DNA of 64,000 nt from contig DATNQF010000099.1 in assembly GCA_036702855.1 (NCBI GenBank), forward strand, positions 1 to 64,000, in the 5' to 3' direction. The DNA comes from JACVSF01 sp036702855 (GTDB lineage: Bacteria; Cyanobacteriota; Cyanobacteriia; Phormidesmidales; Phormidesmidaceae). Below the pieces are notes generated by a model, which searched no databases, was not told the DNA's origin, and was given only the letters and a program-made list of their open reading frames with translations. The number at the start of each line of letters is the position of its first letter. Within the stretch, counting starts at the first letter, position 1. A program made the position numbers and the translations under genes. Shown piece after piece: positions 45,364 through 53,870 of this stretch.

Positions 45364-46320
45364 ATGAATGAGGGCGCTTATCAACGCCAAGTCGCCTATC
45401 GTCTCTTGCTCACTACGCTCTGGGCCTGTTTGCTGACCTTGACAGTTGAAGCTAGCGCTGGATGGGCCACTCAATCCTTGACCCTATTGGCCGAAGCGCT
45501 CCATACCTTGGTCGATGGGTTTAGTACCCTTTTGAGCTTAATTGCGATCGCATCTTCCCAGCGACCTTTGGGCAAAGAGGTATGGGGTCATGGTCGCCTT
45601 GAAGTGGCAATCACCCTAATGCTGGCAGTTTTTCTCGGCTTTACAGGCATCAGTTTGCTGCTCGTTGCCCTGCGTCACACCTACAGTTGGATCACAGAGG
45701 GCAGTTCTGCTTTTCTGATTAATCTACAGCCTCAAATTCTGCAGTTTATTACTGCGATGGTGGTTCTAACCCTTGTGTTGGGGATGTACTCCGGCTATCA
45801 GGCCCGCAACCTTAGTAGTATCGTTCTGCGCCTCAACACCCAGCATTTTCTAGAAGACGCTTGGTTAAGCTTGACCATGTTGGGAGTACTGCTAGCAATC
45901 TGGCAAGATCAACGCTGGCTGGATGCTCCCTTTGCAATTGTTTTGCTATGGCTATTGCCGCGAAGCGTCTGGCGCGTCCTCAATGCCCAGTTGCCTATGT
46001 TGCTACAGCCTACGGCAATTGCCCCCGAAGCAATCGCCCATACCGCCACTCAAATTGAAGGGGTAACTCGGTGTGTCCGCATTCGTTCTAGAGGAATGGT
46101 CGGTCGGCAAGTTTGGGTTGAGATCCACCTAGCAATCCATCCTGAATTTTTAAGTTCTGCCGACACGATTGGAGAACGGGTAGAAGCCGCCCTCCGAGAC
46201 AGATATGGCCCGCTACGAGCGCAGATTTGGGTGGAAGAAATGCGAGGTCAGCCAGAATTTCCCTTCATGCGAGGGGGCTTGGATTACCCAGGTCACTCCT
46301 CAAACGCTGATTGGAATTAG
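45364..46320 (+). CDS. Cation diffusion facilitator family transporter
   Basis: CDF metal efflux protein of 318 residues. About six helices are followed by a cytoplasmic C-terminal domain (about 215-318). Helix II carries L-L-A-E-A-L-H-T-L-V-D-G-F, where the usual A-D-[A/S]-x-H has Glu for the first Asp. W-G-H-G-R-L-E-V-A-I is the loop after helix II. In helix V, E-D-A-W gives the Asp, while the usual His is offset (H-F-L-E-D). Site changes could alter metal preference. The ATG at 45364 is chosen over TTG 45352. Divergent from the HAD gene. Confidence 0.82.
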   Translation: MNEGAYQRQVAYRLLLTTLWACLLTLTVEASAGWATQSLTLLAEALHTLVDGFSTLLSLIAIASSQRPLGKEVWGHGRLEVAITLMLAVFLGFTGISLLLVALRHTYSWITEGSSAFLINLQPQILQFITAMVVLTLVLGMYSGYQARNLSSIVLRLNTQHFLEDAWLSLTMLGVLLAIWQDQRWLDAPFAIVLLWLLPRSVWRVLNAQLPMLLQPTAIAPEAIAHTATQIEGVTRCVRIRSRGMVGRQVWVEIHLAIHPEFLSSADTIGERVEAALRDRYGPLRAQIWVEEMRGQPEFPFMRGGLDYPGHSSNADWN

Positions 46321-46324
46321 GCTC

Positions 46325-46945
46325 TCAAGAGGCTTGAATCCCCTGCATGGGACCTAGATAACGGGTTAGGTAGGGGGAAAAAACTTCATAAATGAGCGTC
46401 AGAGGTCTGCCACGGTGCCAAAAAAGGTAATGCCGTCCCCAAAATGGCCCCTGCTCCCCAAACGCAGCTTCTAGAGGTTGGGAATAACCATAGTGAAGGC
46501 CTTGCACATCTCGGTAAAGCTCTGTCCGCAGCCGCGCTAAGCTGGCCCAAATTGGCAATGAGCGGTTTTGCAAGTACTCATCGACATGACTAGCCTCCCA
46601 CCAAGAAGTGGCATAGGCTAGCCGTTGACCCGAGGCCGTTCGGAGCCAGACCTGCCGCCGTAGTCGGGGACCTGGAACAACGCGCAAAATATCGGGTGCT
46701 CGGTCTGAATTGAAACCAACGAGAGACATGTCAATGACATCAACCTCGGTACGCTCCCGCGTCAGCAAATGGAGGTGGCGAGTGGGTGAGCCGTCCCCTA
46801 GCAACAACATTTGCCAAGAAGGAGCTAATTGATCGTGGGGCAATCCTCCTTGAACAACGGTTTCACCTCCTTGCCACAGGGGATCCAGAGCGTGCCAAAC
46901 AGGTGTCTGGCTTGGTTCTAAGACAGGCTGAACTATTGAACTCAA
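46325..46945 (-). CDS. Chorismate pyruvate-lyase family protein
   Basis: Protein of 206 residues matching the cyanobacterial chorismate lyase (sll1797-like, DUF98) family. This enzyme splits chorismate to 4-hydroxybenzoate and pyruvate, the first committed step of plastoquinone in cyanobacteria. Visible family blocks are W-Q-M-L-L-L-G-D-G-S-P-T-R-H-L, the conserved R-x-V-W-L-R and the C-terminal H-R-G-R-P-L-T-L-I-Y-E-V-F-S. Soluble, no signal. It converges on the CDF gene with a 4-bp gap. Confidence 0.85.
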   Translation of the reverse strand: MSSIVQPVLEPSQTPVWHALDPLWQGGETVVQGGLPHDQLAPSWQMLLLGDGSPTRHLHLLTRERTEVDVIDMSLVGFNSDRAPDILRVVPGPRLRRQVWLRTASGQRLAYATSWWEASHVDEYLQNRSLPIWASLARLRTELYRDVQGLHYGYSQPLEAAFGEQGPFWGRHYLFWHRGRPLTLIYEVFSPYLTRYLGPMQGIQAS

Positions 46946-47418
46946 AGTGGGTTACAAAAGATGCGTTACAAAAGTTTAACTTTCTAAACTCATCATATAT
47001 TGCATCCTAGATTCTTGCATTCAGGCTCTAAAGCCTAAATGCATACTTCTTCTTAGCCCCATTTTTCCGGGGTTTAATGGTTAAAACCTAAATGCGGATG
47101 GCGAGACTCGAACTCGCAAGGCGTAAGCCACACGCCCCTCAAACGTGCGTGTCTACCAGTTCCACCACATCCGCTTGGGGAATTCAGACGTAACCGTCTT
47201 CAGTTCCGATTTATAACAATACCCCATAATGGTCCGTTTGCAATACCGAGTTTGAATTAATTTCGTTCAACCCTGCTTCCAAACTGCGTGATACGATGAG
47301 CAACCGTCGTATGATTCAGAACATGGCCTGTTGTGGGTTAACTGACAGCGGTGGAAACCTGTCCCGCCCAGTTGGCCCCTAGTCGCGTTTGAATCCCTTC
47401 TGACTGTTAACCGATCCA
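46946..47418. other. Intergenic containing tRNA-Leu
   Basis: 473 bp between the chorismate lyase gene and accC. It contains tRNA-Leu(GAG) at 47093-47175. The rest holds promoters and an A/T-rich stretch; nothing else recognised. Confidence 0.5.
47093..47175 (-). tRNA. tRNA-Leu (anticodon GAG)
   Basis: Minus-strand cloverleaf of 83 nt. The 7-bp acceptor stem GCGGATG/CATCCGC with discriminator A is perfect. The D arm is G-T-G-G-T-G-G-A-A-C-T-G-G-T-A-G-A-C-A. The anticodon stem CACGT/GCGTG closes the loop TTGAGGG, giving GAG. A long class II variable arm (T-G-G-C-T-T-A-C-G-C-C) and a T arm with G-T-T-C-G-A-G-T-C are present. CCA is not encoded. Confidence 0.95.
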
Positions 47419-48765
47419 ATGCACTTTTCGAAAATCCTGATTGCCAATCGCGGGGAAATTGCTCTACGAATCCTCCGAACCTGTGAAGAGATGGGAATTG
47501 CGACAGTCGCAGTTCACTCTACGGTGGATCGCCATGCTCTACATGTGCAATTGGCAGATGAAGCAGTGTGCATTGGTGAAGCTCCCAGCAGTAAGAGCTA
47601 TCTCAATATTCCCAACATCATTGCTGCGGCGTTGACTCGCAATGCCAGCGCAATCCATCCTGGGTACGGCTTTCTCGCTGAGAATGCGCGGTTCGCTGAA
47701 ATTTGCGCCGATCACAAAATTAGCTTTATCGGCCCGTCTCCTGACGCGATTCGGGCGATGGGGGACAAGTCTACTGCTAAGGAGACAATGCAACGGGTAG
47801 GCGTGCCTACCGTGCCCGGCAGCGATGGCTTACTGACAAGCGAGAAAGAGGCGTTTGCGATCGCAAAAGAGATTGGCTATCCCGTCATCATTAAAGCGAC
47901 TGCTGGGGGTGGAGGACGAGGGATGCGGCTAGTGCGAGAAGCAGATGAGCTGAGCAAGCTCTTTCTTGCAGCCCAAGGCGAAGCTGAAGCAGCGTTTGGC
48001 AACCCCGGTGTCTATCTCGAAAAGTTTATTGAGCGCCCTCGCCACATTGAGTTTCAAATCCTGGCCGACAGCTACGGTAACGTCATTCACCTGGGTGAAC
48101 GAGATTGCTCCATTCAGCGACGTCACCAAAAACTATTGGAGGAGGCCCCCAGTCCGGCGCTCACGCCTGAGTTACGGCAAAAAATGGGGGATGCTGCCAT
48201 CCGAGCTGCTAAATCAATTAATTACGTAGGAGCAGGCACAGTTGAATTTCTCCTAGATGCTTCTGGCAGCTTCTACTTCATGGAAATGAACACTCGCATC
48301 CAAGTAGAACACCCGGTTACCGAAATGATCACAGGGATCGACTTGGTAGCTGAGCAAATTCGGGTTGCTCAGGGCGATCCCCTATCCCTCAAGCAGGAAG
48401 AGGTCATGCTGCGAGGCCACGCCATTGAGTGCCGCATTAACGCCGAAGACCCTGACCATAATTTCCGGCCCAATCCCGGTCGCATTAGTGGCTACTTGGC
48501 CCCTGGTGGCATGGGCGTGCGTATTGATTCCCACGTCTACACCGACTACGAAATCCCCCCCTACTACGACTCTTTAGTCGGTAAGCTCATCGTATGGGGA
48601 CCCGATCGCCCGACCGCCATCAAACGTATGAAGCGAGCGCTACGGGAATGTGCGATTACTGGTGTGCCGACGACCATTGGTTTCCACCAAAAAGTCTTAG
48701 AAAATCCCGACTTTCTTAAAGGGCATGTCTACACCAATTTTGTAAACCAAATGATGGGGATCTAA
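47419..48765 (+). CDS. accC: Biotin carboxylase subunit of acetyl-CoA carboxylase
   Basis: AccC of 448 residues. It carboxylates the biotin on AccB using ATP and bicarbonate, the first step of fatty acid synthesis. It starts F-S-K-I-L-I-A-N-R-G-E-I-A-L-R-I. The glycine-rich ATP loop is K-A-T-A-G-G-G-G-R-G-M-R. Further blocks are E-R-D-C-S-I-Q-R-R-H-Q-K and E-M-N-T-R-I-Q-V-E-H-P-V-T-E, with the catalytic residues. Length is typical. It ends at a strong bidirectional terminator. Confidence 0.98.
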   Translation: MHFSKILIANRGEIALRILRTCEEMGIATVAVHSTVDRHALHVQLADEAVCIGEAPSSKSYLNIPNIIAAALTRNASAIHPGYGFLAENARFAEICADHKISFIGPSPDAIRAMGDKSTAKETMQRVGVPTVPGSDGLLTSEKEAFAIAKEIGYPVIIKATAGGGGRGMRLVREADELSKLFLAAQGEAEAAFGNPGVYLEKFIERPRHIEFQILADSYGNVIHLGERDCSIQRRHQKLLEEAPSPALTPELRQKMGDAAIRAAKSINYVGAGTVEFLLDASGSFYFMEMNTRIQVEHPVTEMITGIDLVAEQIRVAQGDPLSLKQEEVMLRGHAIECRINAEDPDHNFRPNPGRISGYLAPGGMGVRIDSHVYTDYEIPPYYDSLVGKLIVWGPDRPTAIKRMKRALRECAITGVPTTIGFHQKVLENPDFLKGHVYTNFVNQMMGI

Positions 48766-48807
48766 GAAAGCAGAAGGACACAAAGGGGAAAAGCATAGCA
48801 CTAACAG

Positions 48808-48842
48808 TCGAGGGCAACAGGAATTTCACCTATTGCCCTCGA
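48808..48842. terminator. Bidirectional terminator accC / yggT
   Basis: TCGAGGGCAA (48808-48817) pairs perfectly with TTGCCCTCGA (48833-48842). It is followed rightward by a pyrimidine-rich TTGCTTCTTTTC tail. It lies between the convergent accC and YggT-like genes. Confidence 0.85.
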
Positions 48843-48867
48843 TTGCTTCTTTTCGCTTTCCGATTTC

Positions 48868-49152
48868 TTAGGCCAACATCTTCAAGATACCTTGCTGGCC
48901 GACCAGTAGCTCACGCAGCAGACTTACAATGCCCACCCAGATGATAGGGGATATATCTACACCGCCAATGGGAGGCACTAGCTTACGAACAGGGATAAGA
49001 AAGGGTTCAGTGGGCCAATAGACGAGGTTAAAGGGAAATTTGTTAACTTCGGCTTGAGGGTACCAGGTCAACACAATCCGAATGATGAACAGCAGTGTCA
49101 TCAAACCCAAAAATAGCCCTACACCTAGGCCAGCAAAATCAATCATCGTCAT
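48868..49152 (-). CDS. YggT family membrane protein
   Basis: YggT-type protein of 94 residues with two hydrophobic helices (about 8-28 and 68-88). The family block W-Y-P-Q-x-x-x-N-x-F-P, then P-T-E-P-F-L-x-P-x-R-K-x-x-P-P-I-G-G-V-D-I-S-P-I, is complete. Related proteins (CCB3, YlmG) act in heme attachment to cytochrome b6 or in nucleoid and division-site organisation in plastids. Which applies here is unknown. psbX diverges 232 bp away. Confidence 0.92.
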   Translation of the reverse strand: MTMIDFAGLGVGLFLGLMTLLFIIRIVLTWYPQAEVNKFPFNLVYWPTEPFLIPVRKLVPPIGGVDISPIIWVGIVSLLRELLVGQQGILKMLA

Positions 49153-49384
49153 ATCAACACCTCAACCCCAAACTTGAGTACCCGCTTTAAACACCGTAAG
49201 ATATGGTCCCACCTAACCATCTTAAAGCTTTGTAAACTCCTCTGGTTTGGTGTAGCAAAACTCTTTAGGCTGCTATAAGCCTTGTCCCGAGCTGATCCCT
49301 TGCCCGGATTGTCTTTTCAAGGACAGGGTAGAGCTATAAGATAGTTAACAGACCTTTGCTAGCTTTAGTTGGGATGCTAAAGAT

Positions 49385-49504
49385 ATGACACCTTCCTTGA
49401 CGAATTTTCTGCTAAGCCTGGCCGCAGGTGCTTTCATCGTTGTGGTCCCCGCAACGGTTGCTTTGCTTTTCATCAGCCAACGAGACAGGATCCAGCGCGG
49501 CTAA
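49385..49504 (+). CDS. psbX: Photosystem II protein PsbX
   Basis: PsbX, 39 residues: a small PSII subunit with one transmembrane helix, located near cytochrome b559 and the QB site. The protein starts M-T-P-S-L-T-N-F-L-L-S-L, crosses the membrane with A-A-G-A-F-I-V-V-V-P-A-T-V-A-L-L and ends S-Q-R-D-R-I-Q-R-G. Length and pattern match cyanobacterial PsbX. A hairpin with T-run follows. Confidence 0.94.
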   Translation: MTPSLTNFLLSLAAGAFIVVVPATVALLFISQRDRIQRG

Positions 49505-49921
49505 GCCAATTGCTTAGGCTAACCGAACAGTTTTGTATTCCTTCAGGGGGCCGCATTTCGGTGCGTCCCTCATATTTTTTCTAAGCTGCTTGGAATAGAA
49601 TAAGGCTGGTCAAGTTGGTTTCAACAGCTTAATTGAGGTCTTTTCTGACGAGATCTAATCCTCATGGATCCTTTCAAAAATTGCTCAACATAGGCTGGTT
49701 TGGCAACTGGGGCCATGCCCGGATCTATCGGGACAAACGTGTTGAAGCTCGTTAAAATGGGCTTAGCGGCCTCTCTAGGTCGTTATTTTTAAGAGCTGTG
49801 TCTTGAATTTCTGCGTCCCTATATAGATATTTCAAGTCCAAAGTATCTGTAACCTGCGGCTGTAATGGCTCCAGCATTTTGCGGCTCTTTAACTGAGTCG
49901 CCATCCTGAGAGGAATCCACT
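49505..49921. other. Intergenic between psbX and ycf66
   Basis: 417 bp with the psbX terminator at its left end. The rest has no ORF. Part of it (about 49700-49800) is rich in small inverted pieces, but I recognise no RNA family. It should hold the ycf66 promoter. Confidence 0.45.
49544..49580 (+). terminator. Terminator after psbX
   Basis: An imperfect hairpin (AGGGGGCCGCA with TGCGTCCCT) is followed by T6 at 49575-49580, about 40 bp after the psbX stop. Confidence 0.65.
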
Positions 49922-50674
49922 GTGAATTTTGGTACCCCTGTTCCCCTTCTCCTTGGAATATTGATGGTGCTTGGTGCCGTCGCCCTGTTTTTTCTGGACA
50001 AGTTTAGGCCAGGGTACGAGCGCGAGTATGACAAGGTCTATGCGGTTCTTTTCCTCATCTCTGGGATATTTTTCCTAGGTCAGTTGACGATGGAGCTGAT
50101 TCCATCGTTTCAGCAAATCATCATGGTGGGGTTGCTGATTAGCCTAACGATTCAAAATATTCGCTCTAGAAAGCCAGTAGACAGTCGATTCGGGGCACAG
50201 GCTGCTCCTGATATGTCGATGGGTCGAGAGAGCTATCGTCCTAGCCGTTCCAGCCGCGGCTATGGCTCCAGTCCTCGTACAAGCGTACAGGCAGAGTTAG
50301 ACCGGCGCGACATTCCACCGGATCGCCGTTACTCCCGCCCGATGTTGAGTGGGTATGACGATCAAAGCTCATCTCGTGGCTATAACCGAGACGCCTATGA
50401 AGACTCAAATAGGCCTCGTTCTTATGATCGAGAAGACTCAGATAGACCTCGTTCCTACGATCGCGACACCTACGGAGATCGGGATCGGTCTAGCTCTGAG
50501 TACAATCGGGACGCCTATCAGGGGCAGGCTTATAAGGACAAGTTTGAGGAAAATGATTCCCTAGGGGGACAAGAGCCTCCTTCGGATCCACCTTCTTCTT
50601 ACTACAGTTCTACCCGTCCTGATGCTCGAATTCGTCGTCGTCGTCCAAGGACTCGCGGAGACGTCAACTATTAA
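49922..50674 (+). CDS. ycf66: Ycf66 family protein
   Basis: Ycf66-type membrane protein of 250 residues, found in cyanobacteria and some plastids, function unknown. Three hydrophobic segments fill residues 1-80 (L-L-L-G-I-L-M-V-L-G-A-V-A-L-F-F-L, then a second and third). The remainder is hydrophilic and charged, with an imperfect tandem repeat near residues 160-195 (D-R-P-R-S-Y-D-R-[D/E]). It starts at a GTG with GAGAGGA upstream. A rho-independent terminator follows. Confidence 0.88.
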   Translation: MNFGTPVPLLLGILMVLGAVALFFLDKFRPGYEREYDKVYAVLFLISGIFFLGQLTMELIPSFQQIIMVGLLISLTIQNIRSRKPVDSRFGAQAAPDMSMGRESYRPSRSSRGYGSSPRTSVQAELDRRDIPPDRRYSRPMLSGYDDQSSSRGYNRDAYEDSNRPRSYDREDSDRPRSYDRDTYGDRDRSSSEYNRDAYQGQAYKDKFEENDSLGGQEPPSDPPSSYYSSTRPDARIRRRRPRTRGDVNY

Positions 50675-50780
50675 AGGTATTGGATGCTCTAGGAGACTCA
50701 ACCCAATAGGGATTTAAAGCCACACAAGATAAAGTAAAGCCAGGACTAATTCTTCTGGTTGTCCAGTAAACCTTTCTTTT

Positions 50781-50807
50781 AAGTCCTTCCTCACGAAGGA
50801 CTTTTTT
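50781..50807 (+). terminator. Rho-independent terminator after ycf66
   Basis: AAGTCCTTC (50781-50789) pairs perfectly with GAAGGACTT (50795-50803) around a five-base loop, and T6 runs to 50807. Confidence 0.92.
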
Positions 50808-50829
50808 GTTGTTTCTTGGGGCTTGCCTC

Positions 50830-51213
50830 ATGCTTAATGACTTGAAGCTGTTTCCCTTATCCCTAGATGCTGCTCGCATTGCTGGCATAGCCTTATGGTC
50901 TTTGGCCCTTTACTTGGGCTTCTCCCCCGTTAGCGATCGCATTGTTGGACAGATTTATCAATGGTTGAATGATGCAAAAGGAGACTCACACACCTCGAAA
51001 AATGAGGTCGGCACGAGTTCGCAGTCACAAGCTCAAAATACTTTCCTGGCTTCCTTGCTCAGCATTTTCCCTTTTCTAGTAGTTGGTGGACTGCTCAACT
51101 ACGGGGTTGAGTTGGGGCTGGGTAGTAGCTGGGCTATTAGTATCGGCATGATTGCCTGTGTGAGCTGTGGCGTTTACGAACTCGGTCGCAAAGATGGACA
51201 GGCTTCTGGCTAG
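50830..51213 (+). CDS. Conserved cyanobacterial membrane protein
   Basis: Protein of 127 residues that I cannot name. Two membrane-spanning regions are seen: about 15-35 (A-R-I-A-G-I-A-L-W-S-L-A-L-Y-L-G-F) and about 74-105. A polar stretch between them is rich in Ser, Lys and Gln. The ending G-V-Y-E-L-G-R-K-D is notable. The ATG at 50830 fits better than the TTG at 50806, which lies close to the ycf66 terminator. A bidirectional terminator follows. Confidence 0.72.
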   Translation: MLNDLKLFPLSLDAARIAGIALWSLALYLGFSPVSDRIVGQIYQWLNDAKGDSHTSKNEVGTSSQSQAQNTFLASLLSIFPFLVVGGLLNYGVELGLGSSWAISIGMIACVSCGVYELGRKDGQASG

Positions 51214-51235
51214 CCTCTTTAAGGCCATGAAATAA

Positions 51236-51270
51236 CAAGTGGGGGATCTTTGATCGGATCGCCCCACTTG
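51236..51270. terminator. Bidirectional terminator
   Basis: CAAGTGGGG (51236-51244) pairs with CCCCACTTG (51262-51270), and an inner GATC/GATC pair extends it. It lies between the convergent membrane-protein gene and the EF-G-like gene. Confidence 0.75.
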
Positions 51271-51313
51271 CCCTAAATTTGCATCACTCTAGAGGCTCTA
51301 CCCAGGAATCGGG

Positions 51314-53353
51314 TTAACCAGCAGCATGGCTTATTGCCAAGATCTGCTCAGTCAGCTTTTCGGGGACAGGCTGAAGGTGGTCATAGTGCCATTGAAAGAA
51401 GCCTACGCCCATGGTGAGCGATCGCAACTCTAGAATCAGCGTTTGCATCTCTGCTTGGGGAAGATGAGCCGAGACGAGATCCCAGCCTGGCCAATCTGCC
51501 TTGCCTTCATAACCCAGAATTTGCCCCCGACGTCCCGAGATCAACTTGAGTACGTTGGCCGTAAAGTTGGTTGGCACCGAGATTTCAACTGCTGCAATGG
51601 GCTCTAGCAGAGTTGGACCACAGGCAGCCATCCCGGTCTGCATAGCAATACGGGCAGCCTGCTTAAAGGCTTGATCAGAGCTGTCTACGTTATGGTATGA
51701 ACCACTCGTCAGGGTCACTGCCACATCAACCACAGGGAAACCGAGAGGCCCATGGCTCAGGTATTCCCGCACGCCGTGCTCAACGCTAGGAATGTACTGC
51801 TTGGGCACGACTCCGCCCACGATAGTGTCGTTGAAGGTGAACCCTGAGCCTGAAGGCAGAGGCTTAATGGTTAGATAGACATCCCCAAATTGGCCATGAC
51901 CACCTGTTTGGTGCTTGTAACGACCCCGAATTTCTTCCTTAGTTTGCCGAATCGTTTCCTTGTATTGCACTTTGGGCAAGTGAGTCGTCATGGGCAGGTT
52001 GTATTTTCGGGCCAGTCGCTCCATCGCAATGCTCAAATGCACATCGCCTTGACCCCACAAAATAACTTCATGGGTATCCCCGTGCTGTTCCCAAACTAGA
52101 GAGGGATCCTCCTCTAACAGTTTAGTTAGAGCGCCGCTCAGCTTCACTTCATCGCTGCGTTTTTCAGCAGTAATCGCAAGGGCATAAACCGGGTCAAGTC
52201 GTGTTACCTTGGGCAACTCGACTGAAGGCGTTGTACCTTGGCCAGTCAAGGTATCTCCTGTTTGGGCTTTTTCAAGGCGTGCGATCGCAACGATCGATCC
52301 TGCTTCAGCCTTTGACAAGCTAATCTGTTGCTGACCCTTCAGTTCATACAGCCCCCCCATCCGTTCACCATTAAGGGCCTCACCATCGGTCAGACTACCC
52401 TGCCAAATCCGAACGAGGGAAAGCTTGCCACCCTGGGGTGTGAAATAGGTTTTCATCACCTGTACGAGGGTTTCCTTTGCGTTTTCGCAATCAATGCCAC
52501 GCCGCTCACAGGTCACATTCGGTTCAGGAGCTTCCCGCACTAGGGCATCTAACAAAGGCCGAACACCGTAATCTTCCAAAGCATTGCCGAAGAAGACAGG
52601 CACAATCAGATCAGCCCCTAGCTCCATTTTCAGGTCGCTAACGATCTCCTCTTGGGGAGGCTCGATCTCTTCAAGCAGTTCTTCAAGTAAATGGTCGTCA
52701 AAGTTGGCTAGCGTTTCTAGTAGTTCTGTGCGGGCGGCATGCTCCTCTGCTTGCAGCGACTCGGGGAGGGGCACAGGATCAGCCGGCGCGCCAGGATGGT
52801 AGTGGTAGGCTTGCTCACTCACCAAGTCAATAAACCCAACCAGTTCATGGTCCTGGCGAATGGGGTATTGATGCGGGATGACCGGGCGGGAGGAAACTGT
52901 CTTGAGAGCTTCTAAAACTTCTAAGAAATTGCCGGTTGCCCGGTCCATTTTGTTGAGCCAGACCAGGTGGGGAATTTCCCAGGTGTCCAAAAATTGAAAC
53001 AGAGGGGATAAGGTCAACACTTTGCCAGGGTCGGGTTCGCAGACCACCACTGCTGCGTCAATCCCAACTAGCGCATTAAACGTTTCTTGTTGCAGTTCAA
53101 CCGAACCAGGACAGTCGACAAATGTAAAACGAATGCCGCCGTACTCAGTACTAGCGGCATTAATTTGCACAGTCATTTGGCGATTGCGAGCTTCTGGTGA
53201 ATCATCGCCCACAGTGTTGCGATCATCCACTTTGCCTTTTCGTGAAACCGCTCCTGTTACTGATAGCAAGCTCTCCAATAGAGAGGTTTTACCACTAGAA
53301 TAAGGCCCCACAATCGCCACGTTTCGTGAGCCCAATAATACTCTTTGGCTCAT
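51314..53353 (-). CDS. EF-G-like translation GTPase paralogue
   Basis: EF-G-like protein of 679 residues, a paralogue and not the main translocase. G1 is G-P-Y-S-S-G-K-T-S-L. The switch I region is R-N-R-Q-M-T-V instead of R-G-I-T-I. G3 reads D-C-P-G-S in place of D-T-P-G-H, so the catalytic His is Ser. G4 is N-K-M-D-R. Domains II to V follow with G-G-H-G-Q-F-G-D-V and a normal C-terminus. The G3 change should slow GTP hydrolysis. Similar cyanobacterial EF-G-like proteins exist; their role is unclear. Confidence 0.9.
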   Translation of the reverse strand: MSQRVLLGSRNVAIVGPYSSGKTSLLESLLSVTGAVSRKGKVDDRNTVGDDSPEARNRQMTVQINAASTEYGGIRFTFVDCPGSVELQQETFNALVGIDAAVVVCEPDPGKVLTLSPLFQFLDTWEIPHLVWLNKMDRATGNFLEVLEALKTVSSRPVIPHQYPIRQDHELVGFIDLVSEQAYHYHPGAPADPVPLPESLQAEEHAARTELLETLANFDDHLLEELLEEIEPPQEEIVSDLKMELGADLIVPVFFGNALEDYGVRPLLDALVREAPEPNVTCERRGIDCENAKETLVQVMKTYFTPQGGKLSLVRIWQGSLTDGEALNGERMGGLYELKGQQQISLSKAEAGSIVAIARLEKAQTGDTLTGQGTTPSVELPKVTRLDPVYALAITAEKRSDEVKLSGALTKLLEEDPSLVWEQHGDTHEVILWGQGDVHLSIAMERLARKYNLPMTTHLPKVQYKETIRQTKEEIRGRYKHQTGGHGQFGDVYLTIKPLPSGSGFTFNDTIVGGVVPKQYIPSVEHGVREYLSHGPLGFPVVDVAVTLTSGSYHNVDSSDQAFKQAARIAMQTGMAACGPTLLEPIAAVEISVPTNFTANVLKLISGRRGQILGYEGKADWPGWDLVSAHLPQAEMQTLILELRSLTMGVGFFQWHYDHLQPVPEKLTEQILAISHAAG

Positions 53354-53870
53354 AGGTCACTCCTAATCTTTTTTTGAATGACACTAAGCTGAAAACCAGC
53401 CAAACCAAGCCTGTTGGCGGCTCTCTTGGGTATTCACCCAATTGCTCTACCCTCAGATTACCGCGAGGATAAAAAAACACAGTTCTCTGTTAGAAAAAGT
53501 TCACCACGTAAAGTTAGATGTCTACTTATTGAGGCAGGTAAACAAGGATTTCATCTAAAGAAAACCAATCAAAAACAATAGTTGACCAATTGGTCAACTC
53601 AACAGCCAATAGACTTAGAAGTGCATACTAAATCTCATACTTTCTTAATCTTTTCAATTTTTGTGAGCAATTCAAAAAGCTGACAAATCATCGCTAAATT
53701 CGAATCATTGACTTCTCTTGCATCCTTATAGCTTGCTTGTTGGACAGCTTAAAAATTACTCAGTTCTTTGGCTACCAAATTGCTTGTTAAAGAACAGAGA
53801 TTACAATTCTGCCACCAGGAAGAACCTTTACAATTGTTAATAGCTACTGTACCTGCTGGAGATCGTTACT
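53354..53870. other. AT-rich divergent region before the helicase
   Basis: 517 bp, AT-rich, carrying promoters for the EF-G-like gene (leftward) and the helicase gene (rightward). A perfect 20-bp palindrome (53580-53599) lies inside. No ORF or RNA recognised. Confidence 0.5.
53580..53599. promoter_or_regulatory. Perfect 20-bp palindrome, TetR-type operator candidate
   Basis: AGTTGACCAATTGGTCAACT reads the same on both strands. The TTGACC/GGTCAA half-sites are typical of TetR-family operators. It lies 272 bp before the helicase and 226 bp before the EF-G-like start. No TetR gene is in the window, so a regulator would act in trans. Confidence 0.5.
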
